Positions 42,756-52,397 of a DNA stretch of 64,000 bases are shown in pieces. Within the stretch, counting starts at the first letter, position 1; the number at the start of each line of letters is the position of its first letter. Below the pieces are notes generated by a model. The model was not told where the DNA came from. It searched no databases and saw only the letters and a list, made by a program, of their open reading frames with translations. Position numbers and translations under genes: made by a program. Origin of the DNA: Oscillospiraceae bacterium (GTDB taxonomy: Bacteria > Bacillota > Clostridia > Oscillospirales > Oscillospiraceae); the NCBI GenBank assembly GCA_015068245.1, contig SVKU01000008.1, forward strand, positions 1 to 64,000, in the 5' to 3' direction.

Positions 42756-43928
42756 TTGCTTTCCCGCAAAGAACGAAGCTCCCTTTATCTTCGTCTTGGG
42801 TTGAGACTGATACTGTTTGCGGTCGCTGTGTGTGCCGCAGTGCTGCTGTTTCGTCCCACAATGAGCCTGCTGGGGCCTTTTGTGGCTGCACTGATAATCG
42901 CATGGCTGCTTAACCCCATCATTCGCGGTCTCAACCGCAAGCTGGCAACCTCACGAAGATTCCTTACATTCATTGTTGTCTTTCTGCTGCTGGCAATAGT
43001 TGCCACATTGCTGGTGCTGCTGGTCTATCGTGTATGCGTGGAACTGGTAGACCTGGCAAAAAACTGGCAGGTTGTGTGGGATAATCTCCAACCTGCGCTC
43101 AACACCGTGGAGGGTCTTTACAGCAACGTCAAAGGGTTCCTCCCTGCCACAGTCAACACCGCTTTCGACGACCTTGGCACAACCATCTCCACATGGATCA
43201 AAACCACTTTGGAGAACTATTCCTCCTCCATCGTTTCTGCCGCAGGCAGCTTTGCTTCAAGCATAGCCAGCGGTTTGATAGCCTTCGTTGTTTTCATTGC
43301 CGCAGCATACTTTGTCTCTGCCGACTATCCCCGGATCCGTTGGAAATTCCGTCAGCATTTCGGCGGCAACAGCAAGTTTATGAAAACGCTCCAGGAAGCC
43401 ACCGGTTCAGCCCTCGGCGGATATCTGAAAGCCCAGATAATCCTGTCCGGCACCGTGGCATTGATCGTATTTCTGGCACTTCTTATATGGCGGCAGAAAT
43501 ACGCTCTGGTCATTTCACTCCTCACCGGTCTGATAGACTTCATACCATTCTTCGGCAGCGGTATCGTTCTTATCCCCTGGGCTGTTGTCACCCTGTTTAC
43601 CGGCAACATCACAAAAGGTATTTTCCTGTTGGCTCTTTCTTTTGTATGCTTCCTGTTCCGCAAGCTGGCTGAGCCAAAGGTAGTTGGCAATCACACCGGT
43701 CTGTCGTCCCTGATGTCCCTCATCAGCATTTATGTGGGTATGAAAGTTGCCGGCGTTATCGGTATGATATTCATGCCTGTGGTGTTCATGGTGGTTATTA
43801 CCATGTACAATGTGGGTACTTTCGAAAACTGTATTTTAGACATCAAAACAGCTGTTTTGGATATTCACAAGATGCTTGCCATTCCCGAAAGCGAACGTGC
43901 CCTGTTTGAAAAGGATAAAGACAAATAA
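42756..43928 (+). CDS. ytvI: AI-2E family permease, YtvI-like sporulation membrane protein
   Basis: 390 residues from a TTG at 42756 (AGGCGG upstream). Eight hydrophobic segments in the AI-2E/UPF0118 arrangement: two at the N-terminus (22-55), one at 70-95, a long extracytoplasmic helical stretch (100-165), then a cluster to the C-terminus with LTGLIDFIPFFGSGIVLIPWA and EPKVVGNHTGLSSLMSLISIYVG. The size and pattern match the YtvI/YtfI group linked to sporulation in Bacillus; transport substrates for this family are mostly unknown. Monocistronic, ends at a perfect palindromic terminator. Confidence 0.8.
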   Translation: MLSRKERSSLYLRLGLRLILFAVAVCAAVLLFRPTMSLLGPFVAALIIAWLLNPIIRGLNRKLATSRRFLTFIVVFLLLAIVATLLVLLVYRVCVELVDLAKNWQVVWDNLQPALNTVEGLYSNVKGFLPATVNTAFDDLGTTISTWIKTTLENYSSSIVSAAGSFASSIASGLIAFVVFIAAAYFVSADYPRIRWKFRQHFGGNSKFMKTLQEATGSALGGYLKAQIILSGTVALIVFLALLIWRQKYALVISLLTGLIDFIPFFGSGIVLIPWAVVTLFTGNITKGIFLLALSFVCFLFRKLAEPKVVGNHTGLSSLMSLISIYVGMKVAGVIGMIFMPVVFMVVITMYNVGTFENCILDIKTAVLDIHKMLAIPESERALFEKDKDK

Positions 43929-43929
43929 A

Positions 43930-43970
43930 AATATTCCCATCTGCAGCTGCAGATGGGAATATTGCTTTTA
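43930..43970. terminator. Perfect 34-base palindrome acting as terminator
   Basis: AATATTCCCATCTGCAG and its exact complement CTGCAGATGGGAATATT abut without an unpaired spacer (43930-43963), followed by GCTTTTA. It lies between convergent genes ending at 43928 and 43972. Confidence 0.7.
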
Positions 43971-43971
43971 A

Positions 43972-45129
43972 TCAGAATCTTGAGGTTGTGTACCAGTCCA
44001 GTTTACCGTTAATGTAGCGGTAGCCATAGTATATTCCGTCTTTGTAGTATGATCCAACGTATGTTTTGGGTTTTTGATACGTGCCGTCCGTCCAAAAGTA
44101 AATGGTTACGGTGCCGGCTTCCAGATTTACATCGGAGGTGATCTTAACCGCTACGCCCAGGTCGTTTCTGAACTTCAAATCCTGCCTACCATAAAGTATG
44201 GCCGAATCCAGTCCCTTGTCGATATAATCCACCGACAGGGTATGCTGATGACGCTCGGTTATGGTCATTCCCGCATTAAGAGCAGCCACAAAGATTGTGG
44301 TTGAAGCCTGACAGATACCGCCGCCGATACCTTTCTGCATTCCGCCGCCCATAATGATATAGCCTTCACGGAACCCTCTGTTCCATGTGCGTCTGCCGAC
44401 CACCTCATTGAAGGAAAAAGTTTCTCCCGGAGCAAGGACAGTTCCGTTCACAAACCCATCTGCCGCCACTTCAATGTTGGTGTTTCTGTCCGTATCTTCC
44501 ACAGGGAAGGAAGTGGTGCAGATGCCGATAAGCTGACCAAACTCAGACAAATCGGGAATTTTGGTATTATCCATCACTGTTCGCAGGATAGCCGCAAACT
44601 GGCTTTTTGTGATGGCCATATTGGGCGCAAAGCAGTTGCCTGTCTGCATGTATTCAGGTATGTACCCCTTGGAATAAAAAGTGTTGACGGCGTCCGTATT
44701 GGTTATATATCCATAATCAGTCCAGCCGGGAGCTTTTCCCGAAGGGCTCATGCGGTACAGCTTATACAGCATCACCACCGCTTCCTGACGGCTGATAAAC
44801 CTGTCGGGCTGGCAGGAAATGCCTGACGGAACGTAAACTACTCCACCGGCTGCCAGCCTTGCAATAGCTCCGGCAGCTTCGGAATTCCTGTCGATATCCT
44901 CATAAGCAACCACACTTTCGGGATAACGTACCACTCTGTCCATCATTACTGCCGCATCAGCAAGGGTGAGCTTGTCGTCCGGGCCAAAGCTTAAAACATC
45001 TCCGTCGATTATCCCCGCATCTATAAGGGGTCTGACTTCGTCCATCCAGTTGTAGTACGCCGCAAAGGCCGGAACGGAAAGCAGCAATGCCGCAGCAAGT
45101 AACAGGCTCAGTATTCTTATGGTTCTCAT
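43972..45129 (-). CDS. SLH-like/VanW-domain exported protein
   Basis: 385 residues from the ATG at 45129 (GGGAG eight bases upstream). Signal peptide ending at AFAAYY. Residues 30-200 contain SLH-like motifs (PLIDAGIIDGDVLSFGPDDKLTLADAAVMM; ISRQEAVVMLYKL; KGYIPEYMQTG...AITKSQFAAIL). Residues about 205-345 hold a VanW domain (LAPGETFSFNEVVGRRT...GGGMQKGIGGGICQASTTIF...TERHQHTLSVDYI). A final Tyr/Gly-rich tail follows. VanW proteins are widespread in Firmicutes and wall-associated, with unknown activity; some accompany vancomycin resistance operons, but no van genes are here. Confidence 0.85.
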   Translation of the reverse strand: MRTIRILSLLLAAALLLSVPAFAAYYNWMDEVRPLIDAGIIDGDVLSFGPDDKLTLADAAVMMDRVVRYPESVVAYEDIDRNSEAAGAIARLAAGGVVYVPSGISCQPDRFISRQEAVVMLYKLYRMSPSGKAPGWTDYGYITNTDAVNTFYSKGYIPEYMQTGNCFAPNMAITKSQFAAILRTVMDNTKIPDLSEFGQLIGICTTSFPVEDTDRNTNIEVAADGFVNGTVLAPGETFSFNEVVGRRTWNRGFREGYIIMGGGMQKGIGGGICQASTTIFVAALNAGMTITERHQHTLSVDYIDKGLDSAILYGRQDLKFRNDLGVAVKITSDVNLEAGTVTIYFWTDGTYQKPKTYVGSYYKDGIYYGYRYINGKLDWYTTSRF

Positions 45130-45250
45130 AGTCATCACTCCCGGTGCATTTTCTGCCATAATATCACAAAAATCTAAAGGGTTCAACATTATCTATCGCG
45201 TTGTAGGGTCTCCCTGACCCCTGCCCCCTGATTCCTGATCCCTGATCCCT

Positions 45251-45292
45251 AAAAAAGGCCGGAAACAGCCAATGCTGTTTCCGGCCTTTTTT
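45251..45292 (-). terminator. Terminator of the third OYE-type gene
   Basis: A perfect 12-bp stem GGCCGGAAACAG/CTGTTTCCGGCC (45257-45268 with 45275-45286), A/T-rich flanks giving a T-run on the minus strand, directly after the stop at 45294. A CCTGATCCCT-type microrepeat (45225-45250) lies next to it. Confidence 0.85.
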
Positions 45293-45293
45293 C

Positions 45294-47381
45294 TTATACC
45301 ATGGAAGCGATAGACCAGGAGCTTCTCATGACCTTGGCAATGTTGCCTTCGCCGTCACCTGCGGCGTCACCGCAGATGTAGAACTCGGGAGCTGCGCCAT
45401 AGTATGCCAGAGCTTCTTCCTGACGGGGATTCAGGCCACCGGAGATAACAACACTGTCTACCTCGATGGACTTTTCAATGCCCTTGTGGTTTACATAACT
45501 CAACTTACCGTCTGCAAACCCGATGGTGGTGCAGCCGGTTTTGCGTTTCAGACCGTGATAGCCAACTGCAGGCAGGTTGTAGTGGACACGCTGTGCAGAG
45601 GGTGCCAGGGTGTTCTTACGGGTCAGAACGGTTACGTCACGGTCATTTTCGGCTATGTACATACCGGTTTCGCAGCCGATCTCACTGCCGCCGACAACAG
45701 CAACTTTCTTGCCCAGCTTATCCACATTGCCGAATACGGAAATGGGAGTGAATACGTTGGCTGCAAGGCTGCCGTCGGGATTTACCAAACCGGGAATATC
45801 GGGAATATTGGGTTCGGCACCGTTGGCAACGATAACGGTATCAAAACCTTCTGCTTTTATTTCATCGACGGTGGGAGTTTTGCCAAGGCGGACATCAACG
45901 CCCTTCTTGCCGCACTGATATACCAACCAATCCTTAAAGTCCTTGATGGTCCATTTGAATGTGGCGTAATCAGCGTGGATAAGCTGACCGCCAAGGACGG
46001 CTTCACGCTCGAACAGGACTACCTTGTGGCCTCTGTCGATAAGGTTGATGGCAGCGTTCATGCCTGCGGGACCGCCGCCGATAACAGCAACTTTCTTGAC
46101 TTTGTCGGCAGGCTTGAACAGACGCTCGGTCATATGGTCAACACCGATGGTGGGGTTGACTGAGCAGAAAGAGATCCAGGGGCCGGTCATGGAAGCACCA
46201 TGACACTTGTTGCAGCGGATACAGGGAACCACATCATCGCCACGGCCTTCGGTGAGCTTTTTGGTGTAATCGTGGTCGGCAATATAGGCACGGGCAGCGG
46301 CCATCATGTCCATCTTGCCTTCTGCGATCCACTGTTCTGCCAGGTCGGGATCCTGCAGACCGCCGATGGGAGCGGTAAGGATCTTGGCTCCGGACTTCTT
46401 GACAGCTTCGGAAACTTCAAGAGTTACGGGGATCTTGGTGGAGTTGAAGGTGGTGGGGTGAGCTTCATCGCCGTCACCGCCACGGATCTGGAGGATATCA
46501 ACCTTGCCCTCTGCCAGTTTGGCGAAAGCAACGGTATCTTCGATGGTTATGCCGCCGGGAGCTTCTTTGCCGGACATAAGGACTTCGATGATGAAGTCTT
46601 CGCCCAGTTCTTTCTTAACAGCTTCGCAGATAGCCAGGGGGAATCTTGCACGGTTTTCGATGCTGCCGCCGTATTCGTCGGTACGCTTGTTGCACAGGGG
46701 GCTGAGGAACTGAGCGCACAGGGGGCCCTGATATGCCATATGGAAGGAAGCACCGTCGAAACCGATATCTTTCCAGTATTTGCAGTCCTTGACCACCTGC
46801 TTGATGATGTCCTGCATGATTTCGGGAGTAACGGCTTTCTTTTTGCCGCCGCCCATCATGGCCATCATTTCTTCCATCATCTTTTTCTTATCCTCTTCGG
46901 ACATATCTTCGTCCATAGGAGGACCCATCATACCGCCGCCGGGAGCGATATCATCGTCTTCCTCACCGGGGCCGCCGGGAGGAGGACCCATCATCATGCC
47001 GCCACCGCCTTCGCTGTCGCAAACACCGTAACCGGCGGGAGCAACTGCATTGACAGCGATGGTTGCCTTGGCACCGTACATATGGATGACTTCGCAGTAC
47101 AGAGCCAGAGAGTTCTCGACTGCGGGATCCTTGATGTTGAACATGGGGAAATGAGCGCCGTCACCGCGGCTCTCACGCTGCTTGAGATTGGTCCAGTTGC
47201 CGATTGTAACGATGGCTGCGTTTTTGGCTATCTGTGCCTGATACAGCATAATGGGATCGTTGGGCCAGTTTTCGGGGCCTTGCAGGAAGTGAGGCAAACC
47301 GTTGGAGGAAAGCAGCCTGTTTTTCAGAACCACGTTTTTGCCGATTCTGACAGGCTTGAGCAGATTTTCATACTTTGCCAT
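45294..47381 (-). CDS. OYE-type NADH:flavin/FAD oxidoreductase with Met/Pro/acidic insert
   Basis: 695 residues from the ATG at 47381; an AAGGA-rich site precedes it. FMN barrel with active-site segment FHMAYQGPLCAQFLSP (H214, Y217) and NKRTDEYGG (231-239); [4Fe-4S] Cys at 387, 390, 393 and 406; FAD site GGGPAGMNAA; NAD(P) site GGSEIG. Residues about 121-183 form an insertion rich in Gly, Met, Pro and acidic residues (GGGGMMMGPPPGGPGEEDDD, later EEMMAMMGGGKKK) in the loop directly before the catalytic segment. The closest paralogue is the gene at the window start. Likely reduces an alpha,beta-unsaturated substrate. Monocistronic with its own promoter. Confidence 0.87.
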   Translation of the reverse strand: MAKYENLLKPVRIGKNVVLKNRLLSSNGLPHFLQGPENWPNDPIMLYQAQIAKNAAIVTIGNWTNLKQRESRGDGAHFPMFNIKDPAVENSLALYCEVIHMYGAKATIAVNAVAPAGYGVCDSEGGGGMMMGPPPGGPGEEDDDIAPGGGMMGPPMDEDMSEEDKKKMMEEMMAMMGGGKKKAVTPEIMQDIIKQVVKDCKYWKDIGFDGASFHMAYQGPLCAQFLSPLCNKRTDEYGGSIENRARFPLAICEAVKKELGEDFIIEVLMSGKEAPGGITIEDTVAFAKLAEGKVDILQIRGGDGDEAHPTTFNSTKIPVTLEVSEAVKKSGAKILTAPIGGLQDPDLAEQWIAEGKMDMMAAARAYIADHDYTKKLTEGRGDDVVPCIRCNKCHGASMTGPWISFCSVNPTIGVDHMTERLFKPADKVKKVAVIGGGPAGMNAAINLIDRGHKVVLFEREAVLGGQLIHADYATFKWTIKDFKDWLVYQCGKKGVDVRLGKTPTVDEIKAEGFDTVIVANGAEPNIPDIPGLVNPDGSLAANVFTPISVFGNVDKLGKKVAVVGGSEIGCETGMYIAENDRDVTVLTRKNTLAPSAQRVHYNLPAVGYHGLKRKTGCTTIGFADGKLSYVNHKGIEKSIEVDSVVISGGLNPRQEEALAYYGAAPEFYICGDAAGDGEGNIAKVMRSSWSIASMV

Positions 47382-47425
47382 TTTTCTTTTCCTTTCTTTC
47401 TTCATTAATTGTTTGAACGCTAATT

Positions 47426-47454
47426 ATTATAGCACATTGAATCCCATCACGCAA
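47426..47454 (-). promoter_or_regulatory. Promoter of the third OYE-type gene
   Basis: On the minus strand TTGCGT (47449-47454), 17-bp spacer, TATAAT (47426-47431), 45 bases before the ATG. Confidence 0.6.
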
Positions 47455-47459
47455 CGATT

Positions 47460-47830
47460 AAGTGCTTTGCTGCGTACTTAACCTACGCTGTGCAGCACAA
47501 GGAACTTACGTATTGGCTTTGTCGGAAGTTCGCTGGATGCCCTGCGGCGCACAAAGTACAAGAAGGAATGCAGGAGGACGATTGAAGCCCGGTCGTGGTT
47601 GGCAAGAGACATTTCCTTCTCAAGCGTGAGCGTCCTTTCTTTTTTAGCCCGGGCGCGGACCTTTTTCTTTCCCAAGACGGAAAGAAAAAGGGGGGCGCAT
47701 ACTCCAGTGCGCATAGCACTTGCAAACCAGTATAAAGTCCGGTTCCCGAAGGGAACATCCTGTGCGGAAATGTGCGTAACAAGCGGCGGGAGCAAGCCCC
47801 CGCCTTACAATATAACTCCCCTGTCATTTT
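47460..47830. repeat. Non-coding element of unknown type
   Basis: A 370-bp stretch without a supported gene. It contains the palindromes CTTTTTCTTTCC...GGAAAGAAAAAG (47661-47690), a CCCGGGCGCGG block, GGTTCCCGAAGGGAAC and, near the end, the GGCGGGAGCAAGCCCCCGCC module of the dispersed mosaic. Short overlapping open frames here have no ribosome sites and biased, low-complexity translations. It looks like a dispersed repeat rather than a decayed gene. Confidence 0.55.
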
Positions 47831-47866
47831 GAGAAATCCCCAGTCCCTATAACCTCCCCCCTAATT

Positions 47867-47896
47867 AAAAAATCTCCGCCGAAGCGGAGATTTTTT
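47867..47896 (-). terminator. Terminator of the peptide-binding protein gene
   Basis: A perfect 13-bp stem AAAAAATCTCCGC/GCGGAGATTTTTT with a CGAA loop, four bases beyond the stop at 47901. Confidence 0.9.
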
Positions 47897-47900
47897 AATT

Positions 47901-49529
47901 TTAGCCAATTTTCCAGTTCCAGACAGGAACGTTGCGGCGGGCGATTTCGATAAGGTCGTCGGTGACGTTGCCCAGCTCGGAAGAATAAACATAGTTCTGC
48001 TTCTTGCCGGCCAGCCAGATGGCAGGCTGCTGCTGATACAGATAATCATAGAACTCATTGATGAGCTGAGCTCTTACTTCTTCATCCAGTTCGCTGGCGA
48101 TGAGATCCTTCATGGTATCGTATGCGGTATCAACAAGGCTCAGGACGGTACGGTCGGAAGCGCTGATGATATCGTTGCGGCTCATGGGATCGGGAGTGAT
48201 GCCGTAGATGATGAGGCCGCCGTCGTAGGTGCCTTCTTCACCGGCTTTAAGGTCTGCCATCATGGTGGAGGCATCGATGGTTACGATCTCAACCTCGAAA
48301 CCTGCGGCTTCAAGATCCTGACCTATCAGAACACCGATCTCACCACGCTGACCTGCTGCGGGAGCAGCAAGGACAAACTTGCCGTCGTAGCCGTCTGCCT
48401 TGGCTTCTGCCAGAAGCTTCTTGGCGTATTCCACATTGTAGTTATACTTGAGGTCAGCGGGATAATACTTGTTGGATTCGGTGATGTACAGTTCCATGGG
48501 AGTTGCAAGGCTGACTTCGGATTCGCCGGTCAGCAGGGTGCAGATGTTGTCCTTGTTGATGGCATAGTTGACAGCCTGGCGGATTCTGGGATCGTTAACG
48601 ATGGTGTTGTTGATGGCGATAACGTAAACCTGAGTTGCTTCGTCACGCATATCCATGGTGATGCCCTCGGAGCCGTTCATGGCAAGAGCTTCGTCGTTGG
48701 CAATGGGAGAGTATGCGATATCGATCTCGCCGGTCAGCATGGCGGAGGAAGCAGAAGCAGCGTCGGTCTGCTTGAAAATCATGGTGTTCCAGTTGGCATC
48801 GCCCATGTGATAGGCTTCGTTTCTGGCAAGGGTCAGTTCGGTGGCATCGGCAGTCTGGCTGACGAACTTTGCGGGACCGGAGCCAATGGGAGCGGACCAG
48901 AATTCGTTGGTCAGCATTTCAGCCACGGGAATGTCTTTCAGCTTTGCGCTGGGCAGAACAACCATGAAATAGGAGTTGCTCATCAGGAAGGACTCCATAT
49001 TGGTGACCTGCTTGAAGGTCAGCTGCAGAGTGTAGTCGTCCACGGCAACGGCTGCCAGAGAGTTTTCGGAAGTTTCAACACCGGCTTCATCGGTGCCTTC
49101 AAAAACGCTCATAAGGCTCTGGTCGCTGAAACCTACGCCTTCCTTGGTCAGAAGCTGGAGGCTCCACACCCAGTCAGCGGCGGTAACGGCAGTTCCGTCG
49201 TGGAACTTGGCATTTTTGTTCAGGTTGAAGGTGATGGTCTTGCCATCTTCGCTCATGGTCCAGCTGTCGGCGCCGCGGGGCTCAATGTTGCCCTCAACGT
49301 CAATATAAACCAGCTGGTCATAGAGCATGCTGATGATAATGCTGTTGTAGTAGTTGGTGTTGTTGAAAGGCAGCAGGCCTGACCACAGAGTGCTCATGCC
49401 CCAGACGATTGTACCGTCTGAAGAAGTACCGGCAGCTGCGCCTTCTTCGGCGGTTTTGTCGGCGCATCCGGCAAGAAGAATGCCGAGCATCATAACAAGA
49501 ACCAGAAGAAAACTTATCTTTCTCTTCAT
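47901..49529 (-). CDS. Family 5 peptide-type solute-binding lipoprotein
   Basis: 542 residues; GAGGAAAAG before the ATG. Lipoprotein signal with lipobox LAGC, then the SBP_bac_5 fold (SWTMSEDGKTITFNLNKNAKFHDGTAVTAADWVWSLQ; NDPRIRQAVNYAINKDNIC). It binds oligopeptides, nickel chelates or similar ligands outside the cell. It is the last gene of a five-gene operon that also encodes two permeases and two ATPases, so the importer is complete. Placement of the binding protein at the end of the operon, 60 bases after oppF, allows independent adjustment of its level. Confidence 0.92.
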   Translation of the reverse strand: MKRKISFLLVLVMMLGILLAGCADKTAEEGAAAGTSSDGTIVWGMSTLWSGLLPFNNTNYYNSIIISMLYDQLVYIDVEGNIEPRGADSWTMSEDGKTITFNLNKNAKFHDGTAVTAADWVWSLQLLTKEGVGFSDQSLMSVFEGTDEAGVETSENSLAAVAVDDYTLQLTFKQVTNMESFLMSNSYFMVVLPSAKLKDIPVAEMLTNEFWSAPIGSGPAKFVSQTADATELTLARNEAYHMGDANWNTMIFKQTDAASASSAMLTGEIDIAYSPIANDEALAMNGSEGITMDMRDEATQVYVIAINNTIVNDPRIRQAVNYAINKDNICTLLTGESEVSLATPMELYITESNKYYPADLKYNYNVEYAKKLLAEAKADGYDGKFVLAAPAAGQRGEIGVLIGQDLEAAGFEVEIVTIDASTMMADLKAGEEGTYDGGLIIYGITPDPMSRNDIISASDRTVLSLVDTAYDTMKDLIASELDEEVRAQLINEFYDYLYQQQPAIWLAGKKQNYVYSSELGNVTDDLIEIARRNVPVWNWKIG

Positions 49530-49590
49530 TGACTTTTCCTCACTTCATTGATTTTTATTTTAGAAAGCACGAATGTGCTGATTCTACGTT

Positions 49591-50562
49591 TTATTTAGCT
49601 GCAAAGTGGCATCTGACACAGTGTCCGTCAGCCAATTCAACCATTTCCGGTTCCTTTTGCCTGCACAAGGGCTGAGCTTTGGGGCAGCGGGTGTGGAACC
49701 GGCAGCCGGTGGGCGGATCGAGGGGGCTTGGTACGTCGCCCTGCAGGACGATGCGGTCTTTTTTTGCGTCCACATCAGGAATGGGAATGGCAGACAGCAG
49801 AGCCTGAGTGTATGGGTGTGCCGCATTTTCAAAGATATCGGTTTTCGAACCGATCTCCACTATCCTGCCGAGATACATGACTGCCACACGGTCGCACACA
49901 TATCGCACCACACTGAGGTCGTGGGAGATGAACAGATATGCAGGGCCGAAATCCTGCTGCATCTTTTTCATCAGATTCAGCACCTGTGAACGAACCGATG
50001 CGTCCAAAGCTGAAACAGGCTCGTCGCAAACCACGAAAGAGGGCTGAAGTATCATCGCCCGGGCTATTACGGCTCTCTGGCGCTGACCGCCGGACATTTC
50101 GTGGGGATATTTGTGTATCTGTTCCTCTGCAAGACCAACATAGGACAGCAATCGGCGCACTTTTTCGGCACGCTCGTCCTCCGTCCCGATTTTAAACACG
50201 TCCAGCGGTGCTTTGACCGACTGGAATACAGTCATTCTGGGATTCAAAGACGAATATGGGTCCTGAAATATCATCTGCAGCTTTTGGCGGTAGGGACGCA
50301 GCTGCTTAAAAGGCAGGTTTTGAATCTGCTGTCCTTCAAACTCTATGGTTCCCTCCGTCACATCATACAGCCTTAGCAGGCATCGTCCGAGGGTGGATTT
50401 TCCGCAGCCGGACTCGCCTACCAAACCAAGGGCTTCTCCGGGGTAGACGTCAAGGTCAACGCCGTCCACCGCCTTGAGGTACACCCGCTTGTCTTTCAGC
50501 AGGCTGGATTTTGCCACAAAATGCTTTTTCAGTCCTTTAGCGGAAATGACAGGCTCATTCAC
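49591..50562 (-). CDS. OppF/DppF-type ABC transporter ATPase
   Basis: 323 residues from a GTG at 50562, because GGAGG lies eight bases upstream; an earlier GTG at 50571 overlaps that site. Walker [10 protein letters not shown], signature MSGGQRQR, Walker [13 protein letters not shown] and the C-terminal oligopeptide-transporter extension with cysteines ([14 protein letters not shown]), which in related ATPases ligate an iron-sulfur cluster. It energises uptake with the neighbouring OppD-type ATPase; the two genes overlap by eight bases. Confidence 0.92.
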   Translation of the reverse strand: MNEPVISAKGLKKHFVAKSSLLKDKRVYLKAVDGVDLDVYPGEALGLVGESGCGKSTLGRCLLRLYDVTEGTIEFEGQQIQNLPFKQLRPYRQKLQMIFQDPYSSLNPRMTVFQSVKAPLDVFKIGTEDERAEKVRRLLSYVGLAEEQIHKYPHEMSGGQRQRAVIARAMILQPSFVVCDEPVSALDASVRSQVLNLMKKMQQDFGPAYLFISHDLSVVRYVCDRVAVMYLGRIVEIGSKTDIFENAAHPYTQALLSAIPIPDVDAKKDRIVLQGDVPSPLDPPTGCRFHTRCPKAQPLCRQKEPEMVELADGHCVRCHFAAK

Positions 50563-51535
50563 CGGCTTCACCTCCGTCGTACAAATGGCACCTTACCTTG
50601 CGTCCGTCAAGTTCACGAAGCTGAGGTTTTGACGTGCTGCACTTTTCCATGCACTTTTCGCATCTGGGCGCAAAACGGCAGCCGGGCATTTCCTGCCCCG
50701 CAGGAGGAACGGTACCATCTATTGAGTAAAGCTCATCGCTGTCACGGTCAAGCCGTGGCAGTGAACGCAGCAGTCCTTGAGTGTAGGGATGCTTTGGGTC
50801 TTTGAAAATATCCCTCACCGGTGCGTATTCCACAACCTCACCGGCGTACATGACCATAACGTAGTCTGCCATATCGGCTACAACGCCCATATCGTGGGTG
50901 ATTAGCAGAACAGCAGCGTTAAGGTCGCTTTCAAGTTTCTTTATCAGTTCAAGCACCTGCGCCTGAATGGTAACGTCAAGTGCTGTGGTAGGTTCGTCGG
51001 CAATCAGCACCTGCGGCCGGGACGACAAGGCCATAGCTATCATAACACGCTGGGTCATGCCGCCGGACAGCTCGTGGGGATAGTTTTTCATTCGGCGTTC
51101 CGGGTCGGATACGCCGACTTTTTTAAGCAGTTCCACAGACTTTTCCCATGCGTCCTTTTTGCTGATCTGCTCATTTGCCTGCAGCATCTCCACCAGCTGG
51201 GCGCCTATTTTGTGGACAGGGTTAAGGGAGGTTATGGGGTCCTGAAATATCATGGCGATCTTTTTGCCCCGGATATCCCTCATCTGTTTGTCTGAAAGGC
51301 CGGTCAGTTCAACGCCTTCAAGACGTATGCTGCCGGAAGTTACTTCACCGGTGGCTCTTGGCAGCAGCCCCATAATGGCGGAAGCCGTTACGGATTTGCC
51401 GCAGCCGGATTCGCCCACAATGCCAAGAATGGTTCCGCTGTCGACGGAAAAGGTCACGTCCCGGATAGCAGTCTGTTTTATTTTTTTGTCTGCCTTAAAG
51501 GCAACGCTGAGGTTTTCCACTTCAAGAACAGGCAT
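50555..51535 (-). CDS. OppD/DppD-type ABC transporter ATPase
   Basis: 326 residues from the ATG at 51535 (AGGAG seven bases upstream). Walker A GESGCGKS, signature LSGGMTQR, Walker [12 protein letters not shown] and the C-terminal cysteine-containing extension ([14 protein letters not shown]). Partner of the OppF-type ATPase in a heterodimeric motor. The order permease-permease-ATPase-ATPase-binding protein is characteristic of peptide/nickel importers. Confidence 0.92.
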   Translation of the reverse strand: MPVLEVENLSVAFKADKKIKQTAIRDVTFSVDSGTILGIVGESGCGKSVTASAIMGLLPRATGEVTSGSIRLEGVELTGLSDKQMRDIRGKKIAMIFQDPITSLNPVHKIGAQLVEMLQANEQISKKDAWEKSVELLKKVGVSDPERRMKNYPHELSGGMTQRVMIAMALSSRPQVLIADEPTTALDVTIQAQVLELIKKLESDLNAAVLLITHDMGVVADMADYVMVMYAGEVVEYAPVRDIFKDPKHPYTQGLLRSLPRLDRDSDELYSIDGTVPPAGQEMPGCRFAPRCEKCMEKCSTSKPQLRELDGRKVRCHLYDGGEAGE

Positions 51536-51545
51536 CGGTTTACTC

Positions 51546-52388
51546 CTATACTCGTTTAAGTTTGGGGTCGAGAGCATCTCTTATGCCTTCGCCCACAAAG
51601 TTTATGCACACAATGGTGACTATCAGACACAGTCCCGCAGGTATCCATATCCACCAGCGTGAACTGAGCACAACGATATTGTTGGCCGCCTGAATAATGT
51701 TGCCCCATGAGGATTCGGGAGGCTGAACACCTGCACCAAGAAAGCTGAGTCCCGACTCCATTATCATGGCCTGAGAGATGCGAAAAGCGAGACTCATCCA
51801 AAGAGGTGACACAGCGTTAGGCAGTATATACCGCCACAAAATGACCGAATTTCTTGTTCCGATGGTTTTGGCTGCCAGAACGTATTCCTTTTCCCGTTCC
51901 GACAGAACATTGGCACTGAGCAGTCTTGCCACAGCGGGCCAGCCCAGCACACCGATAATAACGGTTATGCTCCAGACCGATGAGCCGAACAGGGCTACCA
52001 CGACCAGAATAAGCACCATGGATGGGAAAGACATGAACATATCCGCAATCCGCATGATGACAGTGGAGAAAAACCCGCGGTAATAGCCTGCCAGCAGTCC
52101 CAGCGGCAAACCAATAAGCACGCTGATTATGGTTGAGCCCACACCGATAAACAGGGAGTTTCTGCCGCCATAAACAAGACGGGCAAAAATGTCGCGGCCA
52201 AGAGTGTCTGTGCCGAGGATATGGGCATCGGAGGGTGCTTTGTTCATGCTGAGCACATCGGAAGTGTAGGGGTCAAGCTCCATAAAAACCGGCAGCAGCA
52301 AAATTGCCAGCAGTTCCAACGCCAGAATCACAAGGCATACGGCAGCCGCTTTATGCTTTATTAGATTTTTGAAAAACCCGTTGTTCAT
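51546..52388 (-). CDS. OppC/DppC-type permease
   Basis: 280 residues from the ATG at 52388 (an in-frame GTG lies nine bases upstream without a good ribosome site). About six membrane helices, the N-terminal OppC extension (NLIKHKAAAVCLVILALELLAI) and the EAA loop (EKEYVLAAKTIGTRNSVILWRYILPNA). It forms the transmembrane channel with the OppB-type subunit. Confidence 0.9.
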   Translation of the reverse strand: MNNGFFKNLIKHKAAAVCLVILALELLAILLLPVFMELDPYTSDVLSMNKAPSDAHILGTDTLGRDIFARLVYGGRNSLFIGVGSTIISVLIGLPLGLLAGYYRGFFSTVIMRIADMFMSFPSMVLILVVVALFGSSVWSITVIIGVLGWPAVARLLSANVLSEREKEYVLAAKTIGTRNSVILWRYILPNAVSPLWMSLAFRISQAMIMESGLSFLGAGVQPPESSWGNIIQAANNIVVLSSRWWIWIPAGLCLIVTIVCINFVGEGIRDALDPKLKRV

Positions 52389-52397
52389 TGGCGGCAC

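Noticed and set aside
43972-45129. Vancomycin resistance operon
   Set aside because: The VanW domain stands alone; no ligase, dehydrogenase or dipeptidase genes of van type are in the window.
46200-47408. 402-codon open frame antisense to the third OYE-type gene
   Set aside because: Shadow frame, no family similarity or ribosome site.
47478-47827. Overlapping small frames of 105 and 114 codons on the minus strand
   Set aside because: Low-complexity basic translations inside a palindromic element; no start signals, two frames equally open.
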